A stretch of 64,000 nucleotides of DNA from NCBI GenBank assembly GCA_025128135.1, contig JAHLYW010000045.1, positions 1-64,000 on the forward strand, read 5' to 3'. Made by a program: the position numbers and the translations under genes. The notes beneath the pieces were generated by a model, which was given only the letters and a program-made list of their open reading frames with translations, was not told the DNA's origin and made no database searches. This document shows positions 32,559-41,440 of this stretch, piece by piece. The DNA comes from Synechococcus sp. CS-1325. GTDB lineage: Bacteria; Cyanobacteriota; Cyanobacteriia; PCC-6307; Cyanobiaceae. Position 1 is the first letter of the stretch, and every line of letters begins with the position of its first letter.

Positions 32559-34022
32559 TCAGGAAAACACATCCACTGATTTCATCAGCGAAGGCGACCA
32601 TGGCAAGGGCTTGACCGTACGGAAAAGCAAGAATTCCGATGAGGAGTAAATCCGTTCAAACAGTTGATCTTCCCCCAGCCTTTCCCTGAGAATCCGATCC
32701 TTCCTGGAGCGGCCGTTGATCAAAATATACTCATAATGCCGCATGAAATTCGTTGACATGAACACTTCGCCTTCACTGTGAATCCGTTTGCCGATCACCT
32801 TCCGATGGGAAAGATGTGGTGCGAGGTTGATGGGAGCCAAGGTCGCCGCATCCGGAGGAATCATCTGCAAAACCTGCTGAGCTTCAGCGACCCGCTCGAA
32901 AGGGGCGTGATCAGTCATGATCCGGATGTATTTTGTCAACGCAAGAACACAGACCAGCGCCCACAGGATCAAACGGTTGGCCCTGATTCGGGGAAATCCA
33001 TAGGTCCGCGAGGAGATGGCAAACAAGAGGATGAACGGGACGATCGCCAAGCTGTAGTGAAGCATCAGCCCCTTGTGATTGGGATGATCACTGAAAAGAT
33101 TCAGCAACAAAGCTGGAGTGGCACCGATCAGCTCAGGCAGGGCCTTGATATGGCTGGTGAGCAGAATCGGAAGAACCAGAAGGAAAAGATAGAATGCATT
33201 CTCGATGGAGAGCAGGTGTCGGATCAAAACCCACGGATTAAACAGAATGGTATGAATAACCTCCGATCTGGTGTTGCCCAGGTAGCTGAAGAATCTTCCC
33301 ACCCAATCGTGCTTCGCAACCCCACCGCCAAGCATCGGCGTGAACACCATCACGATGAAGGCGAAGTAAGCGGCGGACATGACAGCAACAGGAATTCCAA
33401 TCCTGTAGTCACGCTTGGCCAGAAAATACACACCAAGACCTACGCAGGTCAACGCAAGTGCTTGCTTGCAAGCCAGAATCACACCTACTGAACAAAGCAC
33501 GATCCATAGACTGCCCCTTCGCTGCGCATAAATCGCCATCAAAATAAAGGGAATGGCAATGATTTCTGGATGGAAATCAGAGACGCTGGCATTGATGACC
33601 ACTGGATACATGAAGTAAATCCAGGCCATCAATCTTGCGTCGGCATTGCCCAACTGATAATCCTTGGCGATCAGATACACGATCGGTCCACCGGCTGCCA
33701 GGCTCAGCGCCTGCACTGCGAACAGCCAGACCACCGATGGGAATAGCCTATAGAGCAGACTCAGAGGGTAAAAGATAAAGGAGGCATGGTCGCCCAGAAT
33801 ATGAAATCCCAGATAGGAGGATATCGGGGGCTCGCCTCTGCTGATCAGATAAATCGCCTGATCAAAGATTCCGAGATCAAAGGCACTGGAAGAAAGGGTG
33901 AAATGCCTCCAGGTGGCACTCAGAAAAAAAACAATAAAAAGAGCCAGTGAAACCAGCCACAGATAGCGCGGTACACGCTGATCGGAAGCAGCGGCAGGAT
34001 CAGCTGAATGCATGGGCTTCAT
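32559..34022 (-). CDS. DUF2079 polytopic membrane protein
   Basis: A 487-residue protein with about ten hydrophobic segments. The first helix is followed by RHFTLSSSAFDLGIFDQAIY and FHILGDHASFIFYPLSLLYR, the acidic-histidine loops that define DUF2079, and SDFHPEIIAIPFILMAIYA. The architecture resembles GT-C type glycosyltransferases acting on lipid-linked sugars, but no activity is established. A 150-residue soluble C-terminal part follows the last helix. The base composition is noticeably more AT-rich than adjacent genes, which could mean transfer. The start ATG 34022 may also be 34013. Confidence 0.8.
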   Translation of the reverse strand: MKPMHSADPAAASDQRVPRYLWLVSLALFIVFFLSATWRHFTLSSSAFDLGIFDQAIYLISRGEPPISSYLGFHILGDHASFIFYPLSLLYRLFPSVVWLFAVQALSLAAGGPIVYLIAKDYQLGNADARLMAWIYFMYPVVINASVSDFHPEIIAIPFILMAIYAQRRGSLWIVLCSVGVILACKQALALTCVGLGVYFLAKRDYRIGIPVAVMSAAYFAFIVMVFTPMLGGGVAKHDWVGRFFSYLGNTRSEVIHTILFNPWVLIRHLLSIENAFYLFLLVLPILLTSHIKALPELIGATPALLLNLFSDHPNHKGLMLHYSLAIVPFILLFAISSRTYGFPRIRANRLILWALVCVLALTKYIRIMTDHAPFERVAEAQQVLQMIPPDAATLAPINLAPHLSHRKVIGKRIHSEGEVFMSTNFMRHYEYILINGRSRKDRILRERLGEDQLFERIYSSSEFLLFRTVKPLPWSPSLMKSVDVFS

Positions 34023-34083
34023 CCGGTGGGGTTCGTCGATTTCACTTCAACCGTCGGGCCTTATGTCTTTGGCTGAGTCCGGC

Positions 34084-34566
34084 TCAGGGCAGATCAAGAA
34101 GATCCACCTGCCAGAGTCCGCCGCGGCTCACCTGCACCGCCAGCAGTCGTCCGTCCCCACTGAGGCTCACCTGATTCGGCACACCGGCTGGCTCCAGCGG
34201 CAGCGATTGCAGCCCCTGAATCGAGCGACGGTAGAGGGCCAGTTCAGTACGGCCGTCCCGCTGACGCACCAGGGCGAGACGCTCGCCGCTCCGATCGACA
34301 CTGACGCTGATCGGCTTGGCATCGGGGCGGTTCAGACCTGGCAACGGCACCGGACGGTTCTGGCGGAGATCCACCAGCACCACCTGCTCACGGCCCTGCC
34401 GGCCACTGATCATGGCAAGCCACTCGCCGCTCAGGGAAGGTTCACGACCGACGCCGGCCTGCTCAAGGGCCCGGTTGATCGGCTCGAGTGGACGCAACGA
34501 GACCGGGCTGCAACCGAGCAGGCTGAGCGGCAGCAGAACGGCGATCAGGAATGGCCCTGGCTTCAT
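34084..34566 (-). CDS. TolB-like lipoprotein
   Basis: A 160-residue lipoprotein: signal peptide MKPGPFLIAVLLPLSLLGC with lipobox LLGC (Cys 19), then three propeller-like strands (EPSLSGEWLAMISGR, SVSVDRSGERLALVRQ, QVSLSGDGRLLAVQV), as in TolB/WD40-like beta-propellers. It is too short for a complete propeller. It overlaps the preceding paralogue by ATGA, suggesting the two halves arose by duplication and may work together at the membrane. Confidence 0.75.
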   Translation of the reverse strand: MKPGPFLIAVLLPLSLLGCSPVSLRPLEPINRALEQAGVGREPSLSGEWLAMISGRQGREQVVLVDLRQNRPVPLPGLNRPDAKPISVSVDRSGERLALVRQRDGRTELALYRRSIQGLQSLPLEPAGVPNQVSLSGDGRLLAVQVSRGGLWQVDLLDLP

Positions 34567-35108
34567 CGCGGCTGGATCGGCAGTCCAGGCGCCAGATCCG
34601 CTTCGAGCTGGCCGCCGAGGTCAAACAGTTCCACCCGCCGAACCCCGTCCCTGGTCAGTTGAACGGCAAGGCGACGACCATCTGGAGCCAGGCTGAGTCG
34701 CTGGGGCTCCTGTCCTCCCGGCAGGAGCAGCGGGTGGGGGCGACCGGTGGCACGGTCTTCGATCATCGCCAGACGACGCTCGCCACGCTGAACGATCAAG
34801 GCCAGGTACCGACCATTCCAGCTCAGGGAGGGGGAGCTGTGGGGTTGCTGACCGTTGAGGGTGCGCAGGGGCAGCACCTTGCCGCTCAGTCGCTCCTGGA
34901 GCAGAACACTGCTGCGGCCATTGCGCTCCACCAGGCTGGCCAGGAGCCGACCATCGCCGCTCAGGGCCGGATCTTCCCGACCTTCCATTCCAAAACCAGA
35001 CGGTGGTGCCGGGCGACGGCTGACCCCTAGCCAGGAGTTGCAACCGGCCAGGCTCAGGGCGAGCAGCGGCATGGCGATGATCGAGGTGAGCACTGCTGCT
35101 CTGACCAA
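34563..35108 (-). CDS. TolB-like lipoprotein, paralogue of the next gene
   Basis: About 181 residues with a lipoprotein signal peptide (LLALSLAGC lipobox) and four propeller-like repeats: DPALSGDGRLLASLVER, SPSLSWNGRYLALIVQR, RLSLAPDGRRLAVQLTR. The start is uncertain: TTG 35108 gives the best n-region (MVRAAVLTSIIAMPL), GTG 35093 and ATG 35072 are alternatives. The frame is open upstream to 35603, but that part is shadow of ycf66. It forms an operon with ycf66 upstream and the 160-residue paralogue downstream. Confidence 0.72.
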   Translation of the reverse strand: MVRAAVLTSIIAMPLLALSLAGCNSWLGVSRRPAPPSGFGMEGREDPALSGDGRLLASLVERNGRSSVLLQERLSGKVLPLRTLNGQQPHSSPSLSWNGRYLALIVQRGERRLAMIEDRATGRPHPLLLPGGQEPQRLSLAPDGRRLAVQLTRDGVRRVELFDLGGQLEADLAPGLPIQPR

Positions 35109-35142
35109 GGCTGGGCCAGCGGCAGCAGCCGGGCATGCCTGC

Positions 35143-36117
35143 TCAGTTGTCGAAGCGGGAACTGTTGTCGCGGGGGGCGACCCGCCCGGACGCCTGGGCT
35201 GTGGAAGGAGCCTGACCAGGGGAAGCAGCACGGCCGGGCGAGGCTGGACGGATCGGAGCGTAATCGGCGTCACTGACGACGCTGCTGGCATCCTGGCCGG
35301 ACCGGCCATCAAGGCGACTGGAGGTGCTGCTGCCGGATCGGATCGGAGTTCCCTGGGGAACTCCGGATCGGCCGGGAGGGTCGGTGGGATCGGATGGGCG
35401 CCGGCTGGAGCGAGGCAGGGAATCGGGGCTGGCGGCCGGCCGGCTGCTGCGGCGGGTGTCCGGGGCGCCATCCCGGTCGCGACGACGGTCACCGAAGGCT
35501 GTGGACGAAGGGGAGCTGCTCCCACCGGCGCTGAAGCGGGAGCGGGGCGTCGCTGCAGGACTTGAACCGGGCCTGGGCGCTGAAGCTGTTGCCGGGTCGT
35601 CATTCCAGTCTCCCGGGTCGACGGGACGACGGCTGGCGGCCCGCTCGGGAATCGCGGTGCGGGCCGGTTGACGGGGACGGTAGAAGTCGTCGTCTTCGGG
35701 GGGGACGGTTTCGCGGGAGCGGATCCGGCGCCTCAGGGGCTGGGGTTCATCGAGCCGGTCGGTATCACCAGCCCAGTCATTGCCACCCATCCGGCCACGC
35801 TCGGGAAGCGGTTCGTCGTCGTCGAAATAGGAGGAACGGCGGGCCTGCTCGGTGGTGACGCCCCTGAGCCTCACACTCTCGTAGGCGAAGAAGACGGTGG
35901 TGCCCGCCAGCAGGAACTGGCCAAACTGCAGGATCGGATCGAGGCGCCAGCCCTGGAAGAACAGGATGCCGCCGCAGAGCAAACCGATGGCGGCGAAGAA
36001 AACGTCGTAGTCGCGGGCGAGGGCTGGCTTGAAGCTCCTCATGAAATAGAGGAAAGCACCACCGACGGCCAGAACGATGCCGACGATGCTCGCCCAGTTC
36101 AGGCTGGCATTAACCAC
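35143..36117 (-). CDS. Ycf66-family protein
   Basis: A 324-residue protein. Residues 1-90 contain three hydrophobic segments and the Ycf66 blocks MVNASLNWASIVGIVLAVGG, FLYFMRSFKPALARDYDVFF, GLLCGGILFFQGWRLDPI and LLAGTTVFFAYESVRLRG. The remaining 230 residues are a long low-complexity Arg/Ser/Pro/Asp tail without predicted fold. Ycf66 is conserved in cyanobacteria and some plastids; function unknown. Placed between psbX and the two lipoprotein genes. Confidence 0.9.
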   Translation of the reverse strand: MVNASLNWASIVGIVLAVGGAFLYFMRSFKPALARDYDVFFAAIGLLCGGILFFQGWRLDPILQFGQFLLAGTTVFFAYESVRLRGVTTEQARRSSYFDDDEPLPERGRMGGNDWAGDTDRLDEPQPLRRRIRSRETVPPEDDDFYRPRQPARTAIPERAASRRPVDPGDWNDDPATASAPRPGSSPAATPRSRFSAGGSSSPSSTAFGDRRRDRDGAPDTRRSSRPAASPDSLPRSSRRPSDPTDPPGRSGVPQGTPIRSGSSTSSRLDGRSGQDASSVVSDADYAPIRPASPGRAASPGQAPSTAQASGRVAPRDNSSRFDN

Positions 36118-36225
36118 GTCTGGAATTCCTCAGTCAGAAGGCCTGGTGATGGTCTCGGTGACGAGAACCTTCCCTGCAGCTTAGGGACCTGGCACGAAGC
36201 TGCCAGCGGCTGGCGATGCCGGGTT

Positions 36226-36348
36226 TCAGAGCTTGCGATCGACCTGATCGGTCTGGCTGATCAGGATCAGGGCCAGGGTGATCGGAACCACCACGATCAC
36301 GGCGCCCCAACCGAGGCTGCTCAGGAAGTTCGCGAGGGATGGGGTCAT
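36226..36348 (-). CDS. psbX: Photosystem II protein PsbX
   Basis: A 40-residue single-helix protein, [20 protein letters not shown] followed by [20 protein letters not shown], matching the PsbX pattern ([10 protein letters not shown]...GA.IV.IP....LI.ISQ.D.V). PsbX sits near cytochrome b559 in photosystem II and influences plastoquinone turnover at QB. It lies upstream of ycf66 on the same strand, 109 bases apart, and divergent from the YggT gene. Confidence 0.93.
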   Translation of the reverse strand: MTPSLANFLSSLGWGAVIVVVPITLALILISQTDQVDRKL

Positions 36349-36424
36349 GGCGCTGAAGATCCAGATCCGATCCTAGACATCGGCCGCCGCTTCCTACGCT
36401 GGAGATTCTCTTGCTTAGGGCTTT

Positions 36425-36751
36425 GTGACGGCCGCTCCCGCACTGCTGCACCTCCTGCCCGGCCTGAATCAGCTGCTGGGCCTGCTGCTGGCGGCCTGGA
36501 CGCTGTTGTTCCTGTTCCGGATCGTGCTGAGTTGGTATCCCCAGATCGACCTGAGCCAAGGGGTGATGCGGCTGATCGGCGCTCCAACGGAACCTTTGCT
36601 GGGGTTGACGCGCCGGTGGGTGCAGCCGATCGGCGGAGTCGATGTCACCCCGGTGATCTGGGTGGGGCTGATCAGTCTGCTGCGGGAACTGCTGGTGGGG
36701 CAGCAGGGGCTGCTCTGCCAGCTGGCCCTGCGCAGCACTGCTGTGGCCTGA
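36425..36751 (+). CDS. YggT/Ycf19-family membrane protein
   Basis: A 108-residue protein from GTG 36425 with two hydrophobic regions. FLFRIVLSWYPQIDLSQGVM and LIGAPTEPLLGLTRRWVQPIGGVDVTP match YggT/Ycf19 (R..L.W........ ....L..PTEP.L...R...P..G.D..P). The family takes part in membrane protein organisation, cell division or osmotic adaptation depending on the species. It is divergent from psbX and convergent with accC (3 bases between stops). Confidence 0.88.
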   Translation: MTAAPALLHLLPGLNQLLGLLLAAWTLLFLFRIVLSWYPQIDLSQGVMRLIGAPTEPLLGLTRRWVQPIGGVDVTPVIWVGLISLLRELLVGQQGLLCQLALRSTAVA

Positions 36752-36753
36752 AG

Positions 36754-38103
36754 CTAGGAGCCGAGCATTTCCTGCTCGACGAACCTGGTGTGCACCTCGC
36801 CCCGCTGGAATTCAGGCCGCTCCAGCAAGGCGAGATGAAACTCGATCGTGGTGGGAATCCCAGTGATGGCGCACTCGGTGAGGGCTCGGCGCATCCGCTT
36901 GAGGGCGGCATCGCGATCCTTTCCCCAGACGATCAGCTTGCCGATCAGAGAGTCGTAGAAGGGGGGAATCTCATAGCCGGTGTAGACGTGGCTGTCCACC
37001 CGGACCCCCGGGCCGCCCGGAGGCAACCAGCCGGTGATCCTGCCCGGCACCGGTCGGAAATTGTGCTGGGGATCCTCGGCATTGATGCGGCACTCGATCG
37101 CATGACCGCAGAGCTGGATCTCCTCCTGGCGAAGGCTGAGCGGTTCGCCCCCGGCGATCCGCAGCTGTTCGGCGATCAGATCGATGCCGGTCACCATTTC
37201 GGTGACGGGATGCTCCACCTGGATGCGGGTGTTCATCTCCATGAAGAAGAAGTTGCCGCTCTTGTCGAGAAGGAACTCCACCGTGCCAGCTCCTTCGTAG
37301 CTGATGCTGCGGGCTGCGGCAATCGCCGCCTCGCCCATGCGACGGCGCAGCTCCGGATCCAGGGCCGGGCTGGGCGCCTCCTCCAGCAGCTTCTGATGGC
37401 GTCGCTGGATCGAGCAGTCCCGCTCCCCGAGGTGGACCACGTTGCCGTGCCGATCGGCCAGCACCTGGATCTCGATGTGGCGAGGGCGGTCGATGAACTT
37501 CTCGATGTACAGACCCGGGTTGCCGAAGGCCGCTTCCGCCTCCCCCTGAGCCGCCTTGAAGAGTCCCTCAAGCTGATCGGCGCTGTGAACGAGGCGCATG
37601 CCCCTGCCACCACCGCCGGCGGTGGCCTTGATCATCACCGGGTAACCCATGGTGGCGGCCAGCTCAGCGGCATGGGCAGCCTGCTCGAGCAGCCCTTCAC
37701 TGCCGGCGATCGTCGGCACTCCCACCCGTTGCATGGTGCTCTTGGCGGTTGCCTTATCGCCCATGGCCCGGATCGACTCGGCTGAGGGACCGACGAAGGT
37801 GAGGCCGTGGGCCACACAGATCTCGGCGAAGCGATCGTTCTCGGCCAGGAAGCCGTAGCCGGGATGAATGGCATCCGCGCCCCGGGAGATCGCCGCGGCA
37901 ATGATGTTGGGAATGTTGAGGTAGCTCTTGCTGCTCGGAGCCTCACCGATGCAGACGGCCTCGTCAGCCAGCTGCACGTGCAGAGCGTTGCGATCCACCG
38001 TGCTGTAGACGGCCACCGTGGCAATGCCGATCTCGCGGCAGGTGCGCAGGATGCGCAGGGCGATTTCGCCACGGTTGGCGATCAGCAGCTTGCCGATGGG
38101 CAT
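36754..38103 (-). CDS. accC: Acetyl-CoA carboxylase biotin carboxylase subunit
   Basis: A 449-residue ATP-grasp enzyme that carboxylates biotin on BCCP in the first step of fatty-acid synthesis. Opening [20 protein letters not shown], the [10 protein letters not shown] block, the Gly-rich ATP-binding loop [30 protein letters not shown], and catalytic [17 protein letters not shown] are all present; length is normal. It is a single gene read toward YggT, with tRNA-Leu divergent upstream. Confidence 0.97.
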   Translation of the reverse strand: MPIGKLLIANRGEIALRILRTCREIGIATVAVYSTVDRNALHVQLADEAVCIGEAPSSKSYLNIPNIIAAAISRGADAIHPGYGFLAENDRFAEICVAHGLTFVGPSAESIRAMGDKATAKSTMQRVGVPTIAGSEGLLEQAAHAAELAATMGYPVMIKATAGGGGRGMRLVHSADQLEGLFKAAQGEAEAAFGNPGLYIEKFIDRPRHIEIQVLADRHGNVVHLGERDCSIQRRHQKLLEEAPSPALDPELRRRMGEAAIAAARSISYEGAGTVEFLLDKSGNFFFMEMNTRIQVEHPVTEMVTGIDLIAEQLRIAGGEPLSLRQEEIQLCGHAIECRINAEDPQHNFRPVPGRITGWLPPGGPGVRVDSHVYTGYEIPPFYDSLIGKLIVWGKDRDAALKRMRRALTECAITGIPTTIEFHLALLERPEFQRGEVHTRFVEQEMLGS

Positions 38104-38244
38104 CCGTGCGGAATCCAGGCCGCTGCGGACTGTATCAGTGATGACCCTGGGGCCTGAGCGGCGTCAACGTTCCTGGCGGAAGGGGGGCGGGGCGGGTGAT
38201 CGGTATATTGGCCAGCCGGAGGGAGCTGCGCTCCTGAAGGCCAC

Positions 38245-38326
38245 GCGGATGTGGTGGAATTGGTAGACACGCACGTTTGAGGGGCGTGTGGCTTCGGCCT
38301 TGCGAGTTCAAGTCTCGCCATCCGCA
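38245..38326 (+). tRNA. tRNA-Leu (anticodon GAG)
   Basis: An 82-nt class II tRNA. Acceptor GCGGATG (38245-38251) pairs with CATCCGC (38319-38325), discriminator A. The anticodon stem CACGT/GCGTG encloses loop TTGAGGG, giving GAG at 34-36 (codons CUC/CUU). A long variable arm (GGC-TTCG-GCC) and the T-arm GCGAGTTCAAGTCTCGC support Leu. CCA is not encoded. Confidence 0.93.
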
Positions 38327-38446
38327 TTTCTCTTTTCCGGTCCTTCGGTCTGCTCAAGCTGGCTGAGTCATCAGCCCCATTGATCCGCACTCCGTCTGGC
38401 TCGCCACCCCGTTTGCCCCGCCACTCCGTTTGAGCAGACCGTCAGC

Positions 38447-39715
38447 TTGACCAGGCCGCCAGCCTCCGCCGCGATCCTGCTGGTTTGCAACGGCCCAGGC
38501 GAGCTCACCACCTGGGTCAGGCCGCTGGCCGAATGTCTTCACCGTCAACGTCCCTTGCGACCCCTGGTGGCTGAGGCCAGCACCAGCCTCAACCTGATTC
38601 TGGTGCCGTGCCCGAATGCCACCGGCGCCGAGGCCCAGGTTGCCGAGCAACTCGGTCTGTTCGAGCGCATCAGTCCGGCGCGGCGCTTCTGGTCGCTGCT
38701 CCGGAATCCCCGCCGACTGGGGCCCTGGCCAGCCCGGGGGGTGGTGGTGTTTCTGGGCGGGGATCAGTTCTGGACGGTGCTGCTCTCGGCCCGGCTGGGC
38801 TACCGCCATCTCACCTACGCCGAGTGGGTGGCCCGCTGGCCTCGCTGGAATGACCGGATCGCCGCGATGGGACCGGAAGCAGCGGGACGCCTCCCCTCGC
38901 GTTGGCGGTCACGCTGCACCGTGGTGGGAGATCTGATGGCCGACCTCTCGGCGGCGGCCCGTCAGGAGGATCCCCTGCCAGCCGGGGACTGGGTCGCCCT
39001 GCTGCCTGGCTCGAAGGGCGCCAAACTGCGCGTCGGCGTGCCGTTCCTGCTCGAAACAGCCGACCGTCTGGCAGCCCTGCGGCCCGGCTGCCACTTCCTT
39101 CTGCCGGTGGCTCCGACCACCTCGGTGACGGAGCTGCTCCGCTATGGCGGTCCCGCCAACCCCCTCCAGGCGCACTACGGCAGCGGCATCCCCCACCTGG
39201 CACCGGTCGATGCAGACGGGCGGCGCTGGATCAGAACCGGACTGGGCACACCGATCCTGCTGATCGAGCAGCATCCGGCCCACGCAGCCCTGAGCCAGTG
39301 CGCCCTGGCGCTCACCACGGTGGGAGCCAACACGGCCGAACTCGGGGCCCTGGCGGTGCCGATGATCGTCCTGGTGCCCACCCAGCATCTGCAGGTCATG
39401 CAGGCCTGGGATGGCTGGCTGGGGCTGGTGGCACGCCTGCCGTTGCTGCGCTGGCTGCTCGGCGTGGCTCTGACGGCATGGCGGATGCGGCAACGGGGCT
39501 TTCTGGCCTGGCCGAACATCAGTGCCGGCCGCAGCGTGGTGCCGGAGCGGGTCGGCTCGATCTGGCCGGAGCAGATCGCCGCAGAGGCCGCCGACTGGCT
39601 GTCCCGCCCTGAGCGGCTGGCAGGCCAGCGCGAGGATCTGCGCAGCCTGCGGGGTCAGCCGGGGGCCGTGGCGGCCTTGGCGGGGATGGTGCGGGAACTG
39701 CTGCCTGAGGCTTAG
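38447..39715 (+). CDS. LpxB-like (lipid-A-disaccharide synthase-related) glycosyltransferase
   Basis: A 422-residue protein, start TTG 38447 (MTRPPASAAILLVCNGPGEL). Similar in plan to GT19 LpxB: the N-terminal NGPGELTTWVRPLAECL, WVALLPGSKGAKL in the linker region, and the C-terminal donor-site block CALALTTVGANTAELGALAV with MIVLVPT. Many cyanobacteria carry such LpxB-related proteins besides or instead of a true LpxB; acceptor and donor are unknown. Residues after ~345 differ from LpxB. It is followed after 32 bases by msrB on the same strand. Confidence 0.75.
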   Translation: MTRPPASAAILLVCNGPGELTTWVRPLAECLHRQRPLRPLVAEASTSLNLILVPCPNATGAEAQVAEQLGLFERISPARRFWSLLRNPRRLGPWPARGVVVFLGGDQFWTVLLSARLGYRHLTYAEWVARWPRWNDRIAAMGPEAAGRLPSRWRSRCTVVGDLMADLSAAARQEDPLPAGDWVALLPGSKGAKLRVGVPFLLETADRLAALRPGCHFLLPVAPTTSVTELLRYGGPANPLQAHYGSGIPHLAPVDADGRRWIRTGLGTPILLIEQHPAHAALSQCALALTTVGANTAELGALAVPMIVLVPTQHLQVMQAWDGWLGLVARLPLLRWLLGVALTAWRMRQRGFLAWPNISAGRSVVPERVGSIWPEQIAAEAADWLSRPERLAGQREDLRSLRGQPGAVAALAGMVRELLPEA

Positions 39716-39747
39716 CGTGAGATTTCCCCTCCATTTGCCTTCGCTCC

Positions 39748-40176
39748 ATGGCCAGCCCCGATTCCGTACCCAGCGAGCCAACGCTGGCCGCGCCGCCGCT
39801 GGCTGAACCCGACTGGCGCTCCAGGCTGACCCCCGAGCAGTACGAGGTGGCCCGCTGTGGCGGCACCGAGCGGGCTTTCACCGGGATCTACTGGAACAAC
39901 AAGCAGGCCGGCCAGTATCGCTGCGTGTGCTGTGGCTCCGAACTGTTCAGCTCCACCGCCAAGTTCGAGTCAGGCACGGGCTGGCCCAGCTTCTTCGACG
40001 GGGTCGATCCGGCCGCGATCACCACGGTGGAGGACCGCAGCCACGGCATGGTGCGCACCGAAATCCGCTGTGCCCGCTGCGAAGCCCATCTCGGCCACCT
40101 GTTCACCGACGGGCCCTCCCCCACCGGCCTGCGCTATTGCGTCAACTCGGCATCACTCGACTTCAACCCTGCCTGA
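39748..40176 (+). CDS. msrB: Peptide methionine (R)-S-oxide reductase
   Basis: A 142-residue MsrB. Catalytic Cys131 lies in [11 protein letters not shown]; two structural zinc CxxC pairs are C59/C62 (CVCCGSELF) and C108/C111 ([10 protein letters not shown]); GTGWPSF and the HLGHLF block complete the fold. It repairs R-methionine sulphoxide using thioredoxin. A ~22-residue Pro/Ala-rich N-terminal extension precedes the domain. Likely cotranscribed with the LpxB-like gene. Confidence 0.95.
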   Translation: MASPDSVPSEPTLAAPPLAEPDWRSRLTPEQYEVARCGGTERAFTGIYWNNKQAGQYRCVCCGSELFSSTAKFESGTGWPSFFDGVDPAAITTVEDRSHGMVRTEIRCARCEAHLGHLFTDGPSPTGLRYCVNSASLDFNPA

Positions 40177-40188
40177 GGCCGCCGGCAC

Positions 40189-41427
40189 TCACCAGGGATC
40201 CTCGAAGCCGGAACGCTCCGGCCGATCAACGGGAAAGGTTGCCGGCTGAGCTTCAGGCCCGTCGTAGGGCCCTTGATAAGGCTCTTGATAGGGCTCTGGA
40301 TCGACATCGAGCGGCTCCTCCTGCCGATCAAGCGGGGGACGACGCTGGAGGGAGCGTGGCTGGACGGACCTTGGCAGTGGCCGCTCCGATGCAGCAGGAG
40401 TGGCCCTGAACGGCGGCGGATCGAGATCTTCGAAACGGCGATCTTCGTAGCGGCGGTCTTCGTAGCGAGCGTCCTCGTAGCGGCGATCCTGCCTTGAGCG
40501 CTCTTCGCTCTCTCCTGGTCCGGATCGGCCTGGCTCCCGCCCGCCCCGAACCGGTTCAGCCTGATCGTCCTGGTCATCGAGGTAGCGGCGTTGGCGCATG
40601 GGCTCCTGGCGCCGGCGATCCAGTTCGACGTACTCCAGTTCTTCGTCGCGCTGGGGCTCGAGGGCGCGACTGGTGGCTGGCTGGATGCGGCGCTGCTCCT
40701 GGGCGGTGGGCTGGCCCGATGTCAGCTGGTTCTCGACGGGGACCATCGGCTGGCGAAAGCGGTCCCGTTCCTCCTGTTCCCAGCTCGGTCCACCGATGCC
40801 GAGCTTTTCGAGCAGGCCGCTGCCGAGCTGCTTGAGTTTCTCTTCAGCGCCCTCGTACACGATGATCCGATCCGGGCCGCTGCTGACGATCTCCTCGACC
40901 GCGAGTTCCCAGGTGCTCAGCACACCCTCACCGAGCAGGGGCACCCCAAGGGCGCCGAGCACCAGCGTGGTGAGTTCACCGGTCTCGATGTCGAAGCTGA
41001 ACCCAAGCACCCGGCCGAGCTGCTCGCCCGATTCCGAGACCACCTGGCTGTTGATCACCTTGCTGTAGCGCTCGGGATTGAAGCTCTGGGTGAGTGAATC
41101 GACCGAATCCACCAGGATCACATCGCCCACCTGGCGGATCCGATCGAGCGGCATCCAGCGGGGCAGACCTGGAAGAAAGCGGGTGAGTGGGTTATCCCGC
41201 AGGCCGAGGGCCATCACTTCGCGACGGTCGATGTCCACGACCACCTCGCCGACCACCCCGAGCCTCCGGCCGGTGTCGCGGGTGATCACCTGGGTGCCCA
41301 TCAGCTCGGATCGCAACCAGAGCCTGTCGCTGGGTACGGCCCTGGCTGGATCGGTCGAAGGAGGGATGGAGGAGGTCAATGGCCTGATCCCGCGTGGTGT
41401 CGGCGAAGCGGATGTTGTTGGGGTCAT
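40189..41427 (-). CDS. PRC-barrel domain protein
   Basis: A 412-residue protein. Two PRC-barrel repeats: residues ~38-120 (ELMGTQVITRDTGRRLGVVG, VDIDRREVMALGLRD) and ~125-205 (SQVVSESGEQLGRVLGFSF, DIETGELTTLVLG). From ~240 on it is a long charged low-complexity tail rich in Arg, Asp, Glu, Pro with repeats of RRYEDARYEDRRYEDRRFED type. PRC barrels occur in RNA processing (RimM) and photosynthetic reaction-centre proteins. It starts 13 bases after the smc stop, in the same operon. Function unknown; the repeated acidic/basic tail could bind nucleic acid (inference). Confidence 0.82.
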   Translation of the reverse strand: MTPTTSASPTPRGIRPLTSSIPPSTDPARAVPSDRLWLRSELMGTQVITRDTGRRLGVVGEVVVDIDRREVMALGLRDNPLTRFLPGLPRWMPLDRIRQVGDVILVDSVDSLTQSFNPERYSKVINSQVVSESGEQLGRVLGFSFDIETGELTTLVLGALGVPLLGEGVLSTWELAVEEIVSSGPDRIIVYEGAEEKLKQLGSGLLEKLGIGGPSWEQEERDRFRQPMVPVENQLTSGQPTAQEQRRIQPATSRALEPQRDEELEYVELDRRRQEPMRQRRYLDDQDDQAEPVRGGREPGRSGPGESEERSRQDRRYEDARYEDRRYEDRRFEDLDPPPFRATPAASERPLPRSVQPRSLQRRPPLDRQEEPLDVDPEPYQEPYQGPYDGPEAQPATFPVDRPERSGFEDPW

Positions 41428-41440
41428 TGTGACCCACGGC

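Noticed and set aside
34563..35603. 346-residue minus-strand frame as a single gene
   Set aside because: The upstream half is the shadow of ycf66; a lipoprotein signal peptide marks the true start near 35108-35072.
35668..37785. 705-residue plus-strand open frame
   Set aside because: Antisense to ycf66, psbX and accC; it would contradict three well-supported genes.
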